In this document: positions 36,007 to 45,466 of the stretch, one piece after another | Numbering within the stretch: the stretch's first letter is position 1 | Layout of the letters: each line of letters opens with the position of its first letter | Source: Homoserinimonas aerilata | GTDB taxonomy: Bacteria; Actinomycetota; Actinomycetes; Actinomycetales; Microbacteriaceae | Assembly (NCBI RefSeq): GCF_006716125.1 | Contig: NZ_VFOM01000001.1 | Location: 1-64,000 of the forward strand | Length of the DNA stretch: 64,000 bases | Direction of reading: 5' to 3' | Notes under the pieces: generated by a model | Told to the model about the DNA's origin: nothing | The model's input: only the letters and a program-made list of their open reading frames with translations | The model's database searches: none | Position numbers and translations under genes: made by a program

Positions 36007-37215
36007 TCACCGTGGTGGGGCAGGCGTACCGAGAAAATGCTCGAGCACGTACTGCGCGATCGCGATCGACGAGGTCGCCGCGGGCGAGGGCGCGTTGCGC
36101 AGCAGCGTGACGGGCCCCACCTGGTCGACGGCGAAGTCGTCGACCAGCTCGCCGCCGCGCCCCCACGCCTGGGCGCGCACGCCGGCGGCTCCCTTGTGGC
36201 TGAGGTCGCGCATCCGCAGCTCGGGGATGAACCGGCGGGCCTTGGTGTAGATGCGGCGCTTGATCAGTGACGCGCTGATCTCGTCGACGCCCATCCGCCA
36301 ATGCTGCTTCGCGAGGGGCCACGCACCGGGCCACATGAGCGACTCCCAAGTGTCCTTGACGGAGATCGTGAGCCAGTCGTAGCCCTCGCGCGCGAGCGCA
36401 GGAACAGCGTTCGGGCCCATGTGCACGGTGTCGTAGACGCCGCGGGTGAAGTGCACCCCGAGAAAGGGGAAGCGCGGGTCGGGCACCGGGTAGATCATGC
36501 CGTTGACGAGATCGGTGCGGTCGGGAGTCAGCTCCCAGTACTCGCCACGGAACGGAAGGATCTTGGGCGACGGGTCTGCTCCGACGAAGCGAGCCACGGC
36601 ATCCGACTGCAGGCCCGCGCACACGATGACGCGGTCGAACAGCTGCTCCGACTGCGAGGTCACGACCCGCACCCGGCCGTTCTCGAGGCGCATCCCGGTG
36701 ACCTCCTGACCGAGCAGGATGCTGCCACCGGATGCGAGGGCATCCTGCCCCATGGCCTCCGTGACGGCGGCATAGTCGACGATTGCGGTGTGCGGGGAAT
36801 GCACGGCCGCGATACCGGCGACGTGCGGCTCGATCTCGCGCAGGCGCTCGACGCCCTCGACGCGGGCGAGGTCGGGCACGCGATTCTCGATGGAACGCCG
36901 CTCGATCTCGGCGAGAGCGGGGAGCTCCGACTCGTCGACCGCGACGACGAGCTTGCCGACCTCGCGGTACGGCAGCCCCTTCTCCTGGCAGAACTCGCGC
37001 ATCGAGACGCGGCCCGCCGCGCACAGGGTCGCCTTGAGCGATCCGGGCGCGTAATACAGGCCTGCGTGCACGACGCCGGAGTTGTGGCCCGTCTGGTGCC
37101 GGGCCAGCCCCGATTCCTTCTCGAAGACGACGACCTCGTCGCCGAGCCGGGTGAGCTCGCGGGCGAGCGCGATTCCGACGATGCCGCCACCGATGATCCC
37201 GGTCTTCACAGCCAT
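36007..37215 (-). CDS. lhgO: L-2-hydroxyglutarate oxidase
   Basis: A 402-residue FAD-dependent oxidase of the DAO fold (LhgO/YgaF). TGIIGGGIVGIALARELTRL (residues about 5-24) is the FAD dinucleotide loop; GHNSGVVHAGLYYAPGSLKA (about 44-63) is characteristic of the L-2-hydroxyglutarate group. The C-terminal LLRNAPSPAATSSIAIAQYV carries the second FAD-binding segment. It returns the by-product L-2-hydroxyglutarate to 2-oxoglutarate with quinone or O2 as acceptor, a sensible neighbour for icd, though it is convergent with it and not co-transcribed. The ATG gives the normal N terminus. C-terminal FLGTPAPPR overlaps no other gene. Confidence 0.92.
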   Translation of the reverse strand: MAVKTGIIGGGIVGIALARELTRLGDEVVVFEKESGLARHQTGHNSGVVHAGLYYAPGSLKATLCAAGRVSMREFCQEKGLPYREVGKLVVAVDESELPALAEIERRSIENRVPDLARVEGVERLREIEPHVAGIAAVHSPHTAIVDYAAVTEAMGQDALASGGSILLGQEVTGMRLENGRVRVVTSQSEQLFDRVIVCAGLQSDAVARFVGADPSPKILPFRGEYWELTPDRTDLVNGMIYPVPDPRFPFLGVHFTRGVYDTVHMGPNAVPALAREGYDWLTISVKDTWESLMWPGAWPLAKQHWRMGVDEISASLIKRRIYTKARRFIPELRMRDLSHKGAAGVRAQAWGRGGELVDDFAVDQVGPVTLLRNAPSPAATSSIAIAQYVLEHFLGTPAPPR

Positions 37216-37368
37216 CAGTGGGTCCTCACCGCCGCAGTCCTGATCGTCGCCGTCCTGATCCGAGTGTAGGGCGGGCCTCGCATCCGCCGCATGCCCGAAT
37301 TGCACCCCGGATTGTCCGCACAAAGGGGGACAGGATGTCACGGATTGGTAACAAGTCACCCTTAAGCC

Positions 37369-37382
37369 CCCCCTAATGGGGG
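37369..37382. promoter_or_regulatory. CCCCCTAATGGGGG palindrome upstream of the subtilase
   Basis: A perfect 5-base inverted repeat of C and G runs around TAAT, 78 bases before the subtilase start. A related string ACCCTTAAG lies just upstream (37358-37366), and CCCTTAAGGGGG also occurs upstream of lipoprotein 1 (31279-31290). It may be a response-regulator or LuxR-type site. The rest of the 245-base gap 37216-37460 shows no gene. Confidence 0.4.
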
Positions 37383-37460
37383 TGTATTCGTGCTTAGAGT
37401 GCCCTTGGCCGACGTGATCCGCCTGGCCGCAGAGCACCCTCTCGAGACAGGAAGAACTCC

Positions 37461-40400
37461 GTGAGACTTCGCCGGGCAGCATCCACCACAACAGCGTCCG
37501 CGGTCGCGGCGTTCGCGCTCATCGCAACCTCGCTCATGGGAGGTGGGGCGCTCGCAGCATCAGCGGTGCCCGCATCCATAGGCTCCGGAGGGCAGACCAC
37601 CTTCACGCCCGGCCGCTACATCGTGAGCATGGTCGACCAGGCCGTCGCCACCTACGACGGCGGCGTGCGCGGCTTCGACGCCACGACGCCCCCGGAGGGC
37701 GAGCAGCTCAACCCGCGACGCCAGGCCGTGCAGAGCTACAGCAGCTACCTCGAAGAGCAGCAGGCCACCGCCGCCGCATCGGTCGGCGCCGACATCGAGT
37801 ACTCGTACACGCTCGCCAGCAACGGCTTCTCGGCGGTGCTCACCGCGGAGCAGGCCGCCGAACTCGCGGCGAACAAGAACGTCGCCTCGCTCGTGCCCGA
37901 CGAGCTCAAGCATGTGACGGCCACCCCGCAGCGCTCCACCGAGTTCCTCGGCCTCGAAGGCGCCGACGGAGTCTGGGCGGCCACCGGCGGAGCCGAGAAC
38001 GCGGGCGAAGGCGTCGTCGTCGGAGTGCTCGACACCGGCATCGCCCCCGAGAACCCCGCCTTCGCCGGGGACGCACTCGGCACCGCGCCGGGGGCCGAAC
38101 CGTATCGCGACGGTGAGAGCATCCGCTTCGCCAAGTCCGACGGCGGAACCTTCACGGGCAGCTGCGTCGTGGGCGAGCAGTTCACGGCCGACGACTGCAG
38201 CACCAAGATCGTGTCGGCACGCTACTTCGTCTCAGGCTTCGGCCAGGGCAACCTCGGTGACGCGTCCCTCGGCGAGTACGTGTCGCCGCGCGACGGCGAC
38301 GGCCACGGCTCGCACACGGCGAGCACCGCCGCCGGAAACCTCGACACCCCCGCGACCATCGACATCCCCTCCGGCCCGGCCGACTTCGGCACCTTCTCTG
38401 GCGTCGCACCCGCAGCCAAGGTCGCCGCCTACAAGGTGTGCTGGACCGGGCAGGACCCCCACGACACCGCAGACGACGGATGCGCGACAACAGACCTGCT
38501 CGCGGCAATCGACCAGGCGGTGGCCGACGGCGTCGACGTCATCAACTACTCCATCGGCGGCGGCGCGGCGCAGAGCACCGTCTCTCCGACCGATCAGGCA
38601 TTCCTCGGCGCGGCCGCGGCTGGCGTCTTCGTCTCGGCGTCAGCGGGCAACTCCGGCCCCGGAGCCTCGACCCTCGACAACGCGGCCCCGTGGATCACCA
38701 CCGTCGCGGCATCCACCATCCCCAACTACGAGGCGACAGTCGACCTGGGTGACGGGAGTGCCTACCCGGGCGCCTCCTCGACCGTCGACCGCGCCGAGGG
38801 CGTCGAGCCCGTGAGTGGGCCGCTCGTGCTCGCCGCAGCCGTCGCCCTGCCCGGTGTGGCCACCCCCGAGCTGTGCCTCGCCGACTCGCTCGACCCGGCG
38901 CTCGCCGCCGGCGCGATCATCGTGTGTGACCGCGGCGTCAGCGCCAGGGTCGACAAGTCTGCTGAGGTCGCCAGGGTCGGCGGCATCGGCATGGTGCTCA
39001 TCAACCCGGCGCCGAGCTCCACCGACCTCGACACCCACTCGGTGCCCACCGTGCATCTCGACGCGCAGTTCCACGCGGCGGTCACCGCGTACGCCGCGAC
39101 CGCCGGCGCGACGGCAACACTCACCCCCGGAAACGACACCGAGTACCAGTCGCCCACCCCGCAGGTCGCCGGCTTCTCGTCGCGCGGACCCGTCGAGGCT
39201 GACGGCAGCGACATCCTGAAGCCCGACATCGCGGCACCCGGCGTCGGAATCCTCGCGGCAGGAGCCAACGCCGAAGGCGCAGACCCCAGCTACCAGTTCC
39301 TCTCCGGAACCTCCATGTCGGCCCCGCACATCACCGGGCTCGCGGCGCTGTACCTGGGCGAGCGGCCCAACGCGACACCCGCAGAAGTGAAATCGGCCAT
39401 GATGACCACCGCATACGACACGGTGGACGGCGACGGAGCATCCGTCACCGACCCCTTCACACAGGGGGCCGGCGAGGTCGACCCGACCCGCTTCTTCGAG
39501 CCAGGCCTGCTCTACCTGAACGACGTGCCCGACTGGCTGTCGTACATCGAGGGCGCAGGCTACGACGTGCTCGACCCGTCTGTTGAGGCGATCGACCCCA
39601 GCAACCTGAACCTCGCATCCATCGCCATCGGCTCGCTCACGGGCACCGAGACGGTCACGCGCACCGTCACGGCCACGCAGGCCGGAACATTCACCGCCGA
39701 GATCAGCGTGCCCGGTATCGACGCGACAGTGTCGCCGTCGACGCTCACGTTCGGCGCGGCCGGCGAAAGCCAGAGCTACGAGGTCACATTCACCAGAACG
39801 GATGCCCCGCTCGACCAGTTCACGAGCGGTGCGCTCAACTGGACCAGCGGTGACACCGTGGTGCACAGCCCCGTCGCCATCCGGCCCGTCACGATCGTGG
39901 CACCCGCCGGCGTCGACGGCACCGGCACCACCGGCGCGGTCGACGTGACGGTCACCCCCGGCGGCGACGGCGAGATCCCGCTGACGACGACCGGCCTCAC
40001 CGCAGGCGTACTGCAGGCCGACCCCACCGGCACGGAGACGGAACACTCCGGCTCCGGCACCAACGGCGACGAGTTCCAGTACTCGATCGTCGTGCCGGAG
40101 GGCACCGCGTTCGCCCGCTTCGACCTCGACTCGATCGACGACAGCGCCGACCTCGACCTGATCGTCTACCTGCTGGATGCCTCGGGCACGCCCGTCGCCG
40201 GCTGGCAGTCAGCGACAGGCTCGGCAGACGAGCGCGTCGACCTCGCCGAGCCGACGCCCGGCGACTACCTCGTCATCGCATCCATCTACTCGGCCAACCC
40301 GCCGACCGCGTTCGACCTCACCACCTTCGCGGTGGCTGCGGCGGGCGAGCCGCTCACCCTCGAACCGGCCGTGCTCGCAGGCGTGCAGGGCGAGCCCGTC

Positions 40401-41087
40401 ACCTACCGCGCATCGTGGTCGGGGCTGGCGCCGTTCTCCAGCTATCTGGGCCTCATCGCCTACGGCGAGACGGGCGCGAGCACCGCGATCAGCGTCACGA
40501 CGCTCGAAGGCGCAGAGCCGGGAGCGCCCGTGAACACGGTGGCCCCGAGCGTGTCGGGTGAGCCTCACGTCGGTTCCCGACTCGTGGCCGACCCGGGTGA
40601 ATGGGATGTCGAGGGCCTCGCGTTCGCCTACCAGTGGCAGCGTGACGGCGTCGACATCGCCGGCGAGACGGGCAAGCGCTACAGGGTGACCAAGGCCGAC
40701 CAGGGCGCCGCCATCTCCGTCGTCGTGACCGCGTCGAAGGAGGGGCTGCCGAGCGCGAGTGCCGCATCCGAGTCCGTCGTCATCGTCGTCGACTCGAAGA
40801 CGTCGCTCAAGCTGAGCACCCCCATCGCGTTCTCCTTCCAGAAGGTCACCGCGACCGTGAAGGTGACGACGGATGTCGGGGCGCCGCAGGCAGGCACCGT
40901 CATCGTCACGGTCGACGGCAGAAAGGTGGCCGAAGTGGCCCTTGATGCTTCGGACAATGGCACCGTCAAGACGACGCTGAAGAAGATCAGCCGTGGCTTC
41001 CACTACGTGCAGGCTGAGTTCGTGCCGGCCGACTCCTCCGTGGCGCCGTCGAAGAGCACGAAGCAGCTGCTCTGGATCGTGCTGTAA
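37461..41087 (+). CDS. Secreted S8 subtilisin-like serine protease, multidomain
   Basis: A 1208-residue exported protease. A Sec signal peptide covers residues 1-39 (RLRRA then a hydrophobic core, cleavage near ASA). An I9-type propeptide follows (about 50-155), then the S8 catalytic domain with Asp in VVGVLDTGIAPENPAF (about 190), His in DGDGHGSHTAS (about 277) and Ser in LSGTSMSAPHITG (about 616). A PA insert lies between His and Ser (about 440-560). After it come an Fn3-like fragment (about 700-800), a PPC domain (about 880-960), an Ig-like domain with the PGEW...YQWQRDG pattern (about 1015-1110) and a last beta domain. No LPXTG or membrane anchor is present, so it is probably released. 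GTG start. Confidence 0.93.
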   Translation: MRLRRAASTTTASAVAAFALIATSLMGGGALAASAVPASIGSGGQTTFTPGRYIVSMVDQAVATYDGGVRGFDATTPPEGEQLNPRRQAVQSYSSYLEEQQATAAASVGADIEYSYTLASNGFSAVLTAEQAAELAANKNVASLVPDELKHVTATPQRSTEFLGLEGADGVWAATGGAENAGEGVVVGVLDTGIAPENPAFAGDALGTAPGAEPYRDGESIRFAKSDGGTFTGSCVVGEQFTADDCSTKIVSARYFVSGFGQGNLGDASLGEYVSPRDGDGHGSHTASTAAGNLDTPATIDIPSGPADFGTFSGVAPAAKVAAYKVCWTGQDPHDTADDGCATTDLLAAIDQAVADGVDVINYSIGGGAAQSTVSPTDQAFLGAAAAGVFVSASAGNSGPGASTLDNAAPWITTVAASTIPNYEATVDLGDGSAYPGASSTVDRAEGVEPVSGPLVLAAAVALPGVATPELCLADSLDPALAAGAIIVCDRGVSARVDKSAEVARVGGIGMVLINPAPSSTDLDTHSVPTVHLDAQFHAAVTAYAATAGATATLTPGNDTEYQSPTPQVAGFSSRGPVEADGSDILKPDIAAPGVGILAAGANAEGADPSYQFLSGTSMSAPHITGLAALYLGERPNATPAEVKSAMMTTAYDTVDGDGASVTDPFTQGAGEVDPTRFFEPGLLYLNDVPDWLSYIEGAGYDVLDPSVEAIDPSNLNLASIAIGSLTGTETVTRTVTATQAGTFTAEISVPGIDATVSPSTLTFGAAGESQSYEVTFTRTDAPLDQFTSGALNWTSGDTVVHSPVAIRPVTIVAPAGVDGTGTTGAVDVTVTPGGDGEIPLTTTGLTAGVLQADPTGTETEHSGSGTNGDEFQYSIVVPEGTAFARFDLDSIDDSADLDLIVYLLDASGTPVAGWQSATGSADERVDLAEPTPGDYLVIASIYSANPPTAFDLTTFAVAAAGEPLTLEPAVLAGVQGEPVTYRASWSGLAPFSSYLGLIAYGETGASTAISVTTLEGAEPGAPVNTVAPSVSGEPHVGSRLVADPGEWDVEGLAFAYQWQRDGVDIAGETGKRYRVTKADQGAAISVVVTASKEGLPSASAASESVVIVVDSKTSLKLSTPIAFSFQKVTATVKVTTDVGAPQAGTVIVTVDGRKVAEVALDASDNGTVKTTLKKISRGFHYVQAEFVPADSSVAPSKSTKQLLWIVL

Positions 41088-41134
41088 CGGGCGCCTTCGC
41101 GCGAGTCTCCGGTGCTCGTGGGGTCACACCCTGA

Positions 41135-41497
41135 GCGCGAGTGGTCATTTCTTGCCCTAAGGGTGGGCGGGGTGGGGTGAGAAGTGACCACTCGCGCACT
41201 GACTCGCGCACTGACTCGGGTGCGATGGCATCCGGTGCGATGGCATCCGGTGTGTGGATTCGTGTTCTCGTGTCTCGTGTCTCGTGTCTCGTGTCTCGTG
41301 TTCTCGCGCGAGTGGTCATTTCTTGCCCTAAGGGTGGGCGGGGTGGGGTGAGAAGTGACCACTCGCGCACTGACTCGGGTGCACTGACTCGGGTGCGGTG
41401 GCATCGGGTGTGTGTTCTCGTGTCTCGTGTTCTCGCGCGAGTGGTCATTTCTTGCCCTAAGGGTGGGCGGGGTGGGGTGAGAAGTGACCACTCGCGA
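41135..41497. repeat. Triplicated family-B inverted repeat with tandem-repeat spacers
   Basis: Three copies of an identical 62-base hairpin (41135-41197, 41306-41368, 41435-41497). Each runs GCGCGAGTGGTCA, TTTCTTGCCC, a G-rich loop, GGGTGAGAAG, TGACCACTCGCG. The spacers (108 and 66 bases) are built from short repeats: CACTGACTCGGGTG, GGTGCGATGGCATCC twice, and GTGTCTC three to four times. The array fills the 482-base gap between the subtilase and the PLP enzyme; no coding region is convincing there. Confidence 0.9.
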
Positions 41498-41569
41498 TGT
41501 GTGGGGCGGATGTTCGGGGCTCCATAGGATGAGGAAAGGTAACGACACAGAGACGAGGGGAGCACGCGC

Positions 41570-42703
41570 ATGACGGCTGCGCTGATCGGCCGCGACGGCC
41601 AGAGCTACCCCATCGAGCAGCCGCGCTGGCGCGGCGACGACGGCTCGCCGCTCATGGTGACCGCGCTGCCCGGCATCGGCCGGACCGACATTGACACGAC
41701 CGTGCGCTCGCACTGGCGCTACGCCGCGGCACTGCCTCTTCCGCTGGTTCCCCTGTCGCTGGGCGAGGGCTGCACCCCGCTGCTCGCGGCGGAGCTGCCC
41801 GGCCTCCCGCCGGGCGCCGAGCTGCTCGTGAAGCCCGAATGGTTCAACCCGAGCGGCAGCTTCAAGGACCGCGGCGCATCCGTCATGGTGGCTCTGCTCG
41901 CGCAGCAGGGTGTCACCGAGCTGCTCGAGGACAGCAGCGGCAACGGCGGGGCCGCGATCGCCGCCTACGCGGCTGCGGCGGGCATCCGGGCGAAGATTCT
42001 GGCGCCGGAGTCGAAGTCTGCGGCGAAGACGCTGCAGTCGCGAATGCATGGGGCCGAGCTCGAACTCGTCCCGGGGCCGCGCCAGGCGACGGCTGACGAG
42101 GCCGTGCGGCAGTCGGCCGGGCGGTTCTATGCGAGCCACAACTGGCATCCGTTCTTTCTGCAGGGCACCAAACTGCTCGCCTACGAGATCTGGGAGGACC
42201 TCGGATTCGTCGCGCCGGACGCCGTTCTGCTGCCGGCCGGCGCGGGCAGCCTCGTGCTCGGCTGCTCGATCGGCTTCGGCGAGCTGCTGCGGGCGGGGGC
42301 CATCGAGCGGATGCCGCGGCTGCTGGTCGCGCAGCCCGAGAACTGTGGCCCCCTGGTGCGGGCCTTCGATGCCGGCGCCGCCGAGGTGCAGCCGGGTTCG
42401 TGGCATCCGACGCTCGCCGAGGGTACGTCGATTGCGCGGCCCGTGCGCGACAGGGAGGTTCTGGATGCGGTGCGCACCTCGGGCGGGGACATGGTCGCGG
42501 TCGCGGAGCGCGACATCGCCCCGGCGGTGCGGATGCTGGCTGCGTGCGGCCTGTACGCCGAGCCGACGAGCGCACTCGTGGCGGCCGCGCTGCCGGAGTT
42601 CGCGCGGCGCGGTGCGATCGTGGCGGGGCAGCGCGTGGTGGCGGTGCTGAGCGGCTCGGGGTTGAAGGCGGCCGAGTCGATGCGCGCCATTCTCGAGGGC
42701 TGA
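41570..42703 (+). CDS. PLP-dependent threonine synthase-like enzyme
   Basis: A 377-residue fold-type II PLP enzyme. The PLP lysine is in FNPSGSFKDRGASVM (residues about 87-101); EDSSGNGGAAIAAYA (about 116-130) is the Asn-containing PLP loop; the phosphate-binding glycine loop is PAGAGSLVLGC (about 222-232). It resembles threonine synthase and related pyridoxal-phosphate lyases but its N-terminal segment (ALIGRDGQSYPIEQPRWRGD) looks like the short zinc-less cap of threonine synthase-like proteins. Whether it makes threonine is uncertain, as no hom or thrB is adjacent. A GAGGGGAGC ribosome site precedes the ATG; a TAGGAT -10 is at 41526. Confidence 0.75.
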   Translation: MTAALIGRDGQSYPIEQPRWRGDDGSPLMVTALPGIGRTDIDTTVRSHWRYAAALPLPLVPLSLGEGCTPLLAAELPGLPPGAELLVKPEWFNPSGSFKDRGASVMVALLAQQGVTELLEDSSGNGGAAIAAYAAAAGIRAKILAPESKSAAKTLQSRMHGAELELVPGPRQATADEAVRQSAGRFYASHNWHPFFLQGTKLLAYEIWEDLGFVAPDAVLLPAGAGSLVLGCSIGFGELLRAGAIERMPRLLVAQPENCGPLVRAFDAGAAEVQPGSWHPTLAEGTSIARPVRDREVLDAVRTSGGDMVAVAERDIAPAVRMLAACGLYAEPTSALVAAALPEFARRGAIVAGQRVVAVLSGSGLKAAESMRAILEG

Positions 42704-42709
42704 ATAACT

Positions 42710-42746
42710 CGCTGGTTGAGGAGCGACGAAGGAGCGTCTCGAAACC
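42710..42746 (+). repeat. Family-A palindromic element
   Basis: CGCTGGTTGAGGAGCGACG then AAGGAGCGTCTCGAAACC, 7 bases after the PLP enzyme stop. Outer arms and the inner GAGCG/CGTC-type arms are recognisable. Confidence 0.8.
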
Positions 42747-42807
42747 TCCCCCGCGCAACTTCTCCTGAAAAAGGCACGACGGATGCCAAATCGTTGCTTG
42801 CATTTAA

Positions 42808-42832
42808 TTTGTTCGTAAGCTTTACTAACAAA
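42808..42832. promoter_or_regulatory. ROK-regulator operator abutting the start codon
   Basis: TTTGTTCGTAA, GCT, TTACTAACAAA: 11-base arms that match at 10 of 11 positions (reverse complement of the right arm is TTTGTTAGTAA). The dyad ends one base before the ATG of the ROK regulator. AT-rich arms of this size resemble NagC/Mlc-family sites. A weak promoter TTGCTT (42794-42799) with TAAGCT (42816-42821) would put the start of transcription at or next to the ATG. Confidence 0.75.
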
Positions 42833-42833
42833 C

Positions 42834-43976
42834 ATGACGATGGAGTTCATGACGGGCCGGGCGTTGCGCCCCACCACGAAAGTGCTGCCTGAGCACGCCC
42901 GCAGTCACAACCGCTCCCTCGTACTCCAGACCCTCTACCGGGCGGGCGAACGCAGTCGCGCCGACGTCGCCCGCGAGACGGGCCTCACCCGCGTCACCGT
43001 CTCCGACCTCGTCGCCGAGCTCATGGCCGAGGGCCTCATCATCGAGCTCGGGCAGCGCGAGGGCAGCCGGCCCGGCAAGCCCGCCACCCTGCTCGATCTC
43101 AACCGCGGCGCGTACCAGATCGTCGGCCTCGACCTCAGCGCCTTCGAGATCTTCCGGGGCGCCCTCCTCGATCTCGACGGCGGCGTGATCGCGCGCGCCG
43201 AGGTGCCGCTCGCGGGCAGCACCGGTGCCGACGCCACCGCCAAGGTCGTGGCGCTCGCCGAAGGTCTCATAGCGCAGGCGACCGCCCCCATCCTCGGCGT
43301 CGGGGTCGGCTCGCCCGGCGTCGTCGATCTCGCCGGCGTCGTGCTCGCCGCGCCCAACCTCGGGTGGCGTGACGAACCGCTGCAGGCGACTCTCGCATCC
43401 CGTCTCGCACTGCCCGTGCTTGTCGCCAACGACGCCAACGCGGCCGTTCTTGCCGAGCACAGCTTCGGCGGCGCCGACAGCGACATGATGCTCGTGAAGG
43501 TCGGTCACGGTGTCGGCGCAGGCCTGCTCCTCGGCGGTTCGCTGCTGCGCGGCAGCCGCTTCGCCGCCGGCGAGCTCGGCCATGTCGTCGTCGGCACCCA
43601 CGGCGGGGCCGACTGCGTGTGCGGCAAGAAGGGATGCCTCGAGACCTGGTTGGCGACGCCCCGGCTCGACGCGGCCATCTCGGCGGCCCGGGCATCCGGC
43701 AACTCCACAGACCCCATTCTTCGGGAGGCGGGGCGGCACCTCGGTATCGCCCTCGCTCCCGTCGTCGGAGCGCTCGACCTCGCCGAGGTCGTGCTCAGCG
43801 GTCCGGCAGAGCTTCTCGACGGCCCCCTCATGGAGGCCACAATCGAGACGTTCGCAGCGCGCACCATGGCCGAGTTCCACAGTGGGCTGATCGTGCGCAT
43901 GACCACCCTCGGCGAGGACATCGTTGTGCGCGGCGCTGCCGCAATGGTCCTCTCGGGGCAGCTCGGGGTTTCCTGA
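42834..43976 (+). CDS. ROK-family transcriptional regulator (NagC-like)
   Basis: A 380-residue ROK regulator. The N-terminal winged helix (LQTLYRAGERSRADVARETG, then LTRVTVSDLVAELMAEGLI; residues about 27-65) is joined to a sugar-kinase-like domain (GVGVGSPGVVDLAG, about 158-171). The zinc site of ROK proteins is intact as CVCGKKGCLETW (about 263-274). It heads the amino-sugar locus and probably represses it, released by an N-acetylglucosamine-derived ligand. Three in-frame ATGs lie at residues 1, 3 and 6, and the operator reaches to the first, so a leaderless start is possible. Confidence 0.88.
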   Translation: MTMEFMTGRALRPTTKVLPEHARSHNRSLVLQTLYRAGERSRADVARETGLTRVTVSDLVAELMAEGLIIELGQREGSRPGKPATLLDLNRGAYQIVGLDLSAFEIFRGALLDLDGGVIARAEVPLAGSTGADATAKVVALAEGLIAQATAPILGVGVGSPGVVDLAGVVLAAPNLGWRDEPLQATLASRLALPVLVANDANAAVLAEHSFGGADSDMMLVKVGHGVGAGLLLGGSLLRGSRFAAGELGHVVVGTHGGADCVCGKKGCLETWLATPRLDAAISAARASGNSTDPILREAGRHLGIALAPVVGALDLAEVVLSGPAELLDGPLMEATIETFAARTMAEFHSGLIVRMTTLGEDIVVRGAAAMVLSGQLGVS

Positions 43977-44037
43977 CCCGGGCACAGGATGCGGTCACCC
44001 GGTCGCACCCACGGCACCAAGAAACGAAGGAAAAGAC

Positions 44038-45327
44038 ATGAAGAAGACGCTTGGAGTGGTTGCCGCAGCAGCCACCGCGGCTCTCATTCTGGCCGGATGC
44101 TCCACCACGGCACCGGCAGAGGATGCGGGCGGCAAGGACGTGACCCTGTGGCTGATGGGCGGTGACACCCCGGACACGCTGCGCGACTTCCTTAAGACAG
44201 AGTACGCAGACGCGACCGGGGGCACCCTTACCATCGAGGAGCAGGCGTGGGGCGATGCGATCGCAAAGCTCACCACGGCGCTCCCCGACGCCGAGAATAC
44301 CCCCGACGTCGTGGAGATCGGAAACACGTGGTCGCCCACGTTCACCAATGCGGGTGCATTCAGCGACCTCAGCGACATGTATGAGGAGCTCGGCGGCGAC
44401 AGCCTGCTGCCGTCGTTCGTGGAGGCGGGTGTTGTCGACGGCGCCAACTATGCGCTGCCGTACTACTTCGGTTCGCGCTACGTGTTCTACCGCAAGGACA
44501 TCTGGGCTGCGGCGGGCAAGACCGTTCCGACGTCGCTCGAGGAGTTCAACGCGACGGTCGCCGAGTTGGAGAGCGACGACCAGTCGGGCTTCTACATCGG
44601 CGGCGAGGACTGGCGTAATGGCGTCTCCTGGGTCTTCGCGAACGGCGGCGACCTTGCTATGAAGGATGGCGGCGAGTGGGCGTCATCGCTCTCCGATGCG
44701 AAGACGGTGAAGGGGCTCGAGCAGTTCCAGGCGCTGTTCCAGGATGCCTCGAATGCGCCGGTCACCGAGGCGGACAGCACGCCGTGGGTGAACATCAACG
44801 ACAACGAGTCGACGGGAGCCCCCGAGTCGGCCACGATCATCGCACCCGGCTGGGCGCACTGGTCGATCGGTGACCTCGCCCCCGACCCCGAGGACGACAC
44901 GAAGACGGTCGCCACCTGGAATGACGACGTGTTCGGCGTGTTCGCGCTCCCCGGCGCTGGCGGAGGAATCGCCCCCGTGTTCGCCGGCGGCTCCAACATC
45001 GCCATCTCGGCGGCCAGTAAGAATCAGGATGCGTCGAAGGAGCTCCTGAAGATCATCTTCAGCGAGAAGTACCAGAACATGTTGGGCGAGAACGGTCTCG
45101 GGCCGGCCAACCTCGACTACACGGGCTCGCTCGGTGACGACCAGTTCGCGAAGGCGCTCGCGGAGTCGGCCGCAGGGTCGAAGCTGACGCCTGCCGCACC
45201 CGGCTGGGCTGCGGTCGAGGGCTCGGGTCTGCTGGAGGAGTTCTTCGGCAAGGTCGCTGGAGGCGGAGACGTGAAGGCTCTCGCCGCGGAGTACGACGAG
45301 AAGATCACGCCGCTGCTGAACGACTAG
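44038..45327 (+). CDS. Sugar ABC transporter substrate-binding lipoprotein
   Basis: A 429-residue family 1 solute-binding protein. The signal peptide ends at the lipobox LILAGCST (Cys at residue 21). VTLWLMGGDTPDT is the mature N terminus; GAFSDLSDMYEELGG, NYALPYYFGSRYVFYRKDIW (about residues 140-159) and FAGGSNIAISAASKN are typical of oligosaccharide binders. Its neighbours make chitobiose, N-acetylglucosamine or muropeptide sugar the likely ligand (DasA/NgcE role). Chosen ATG follows GAAACGAAGG. It is 61 bases after the regulator gene and 188 bases before the first permease; that gap contains a family-A array. Confidence 0.9.
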   Translation: MKKTLGVVAAAATAALILAGCSTTAPAEDAGGKDVTLWLMGGDTPDTLRDFLKTEYADATGGTLTIEEQAWGDAIAKLTTALPDAENTPDVVEIGNTWSPTFTNAGAFSDLSDMYEELGGDSLLPSFVEAGVVDGANYALPYYFGSRYVFYRKDIWAAAGKTVPTSLEEFNATVAELESDDQSGFYIGGEDWRNGVSWVFANGGDLAMKDGGEWASSLSDAKTVKGLEQFQALFQDASNAPVTEADSTPWVNINDNESTGAPESATIIAPGWAHWSIGDLAPDPEDDTKTVATWNDDVFGVFALPGAGGGIAPVFAGGSNIAISAASKNQDASKELLKIIFSEKYQNMLGENGLGPANLDYTGSLGDDQFAKALAESAAGSKLTPAAPGWAAVEGSGLLEEFFGKVAGGGDVKALAAEYDEKITPLLND

Positions 45328-45337
45328 CGGCCCCGTG

Positions 45338-45466
45338 CCCCTCAACCGGCGGGCCCACCCCGCCGGTTGAGGGATCGTGCCCCAGCGCGATCGTCTCGAG
45401 ACCCACCCAAGGGTCGCTCGCGGGCGAGGTTTCGAGACGGCCTCGTTCCTCGGCCTCCTCAACCCG
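45338..45466. repeat. Family-A array inside the amino-sugar operon
   Basis: A half element (45338-45356, CCCCTCAACCGGCGGG), a direct copy (45361-45402, GGTTGAGGGATCG...CGATCGTCTCGAGACC) and an inverted copy (45427-45466, GAGGTTTCGAGACGGCC...GGCCTCCTCAACC). They occupy most of the gap between the sugar-binding gene and the first permease. The stems could act as partial terminators or RNA stabilisers, raising the binding protein above the permeases. Confidence 0.85.
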
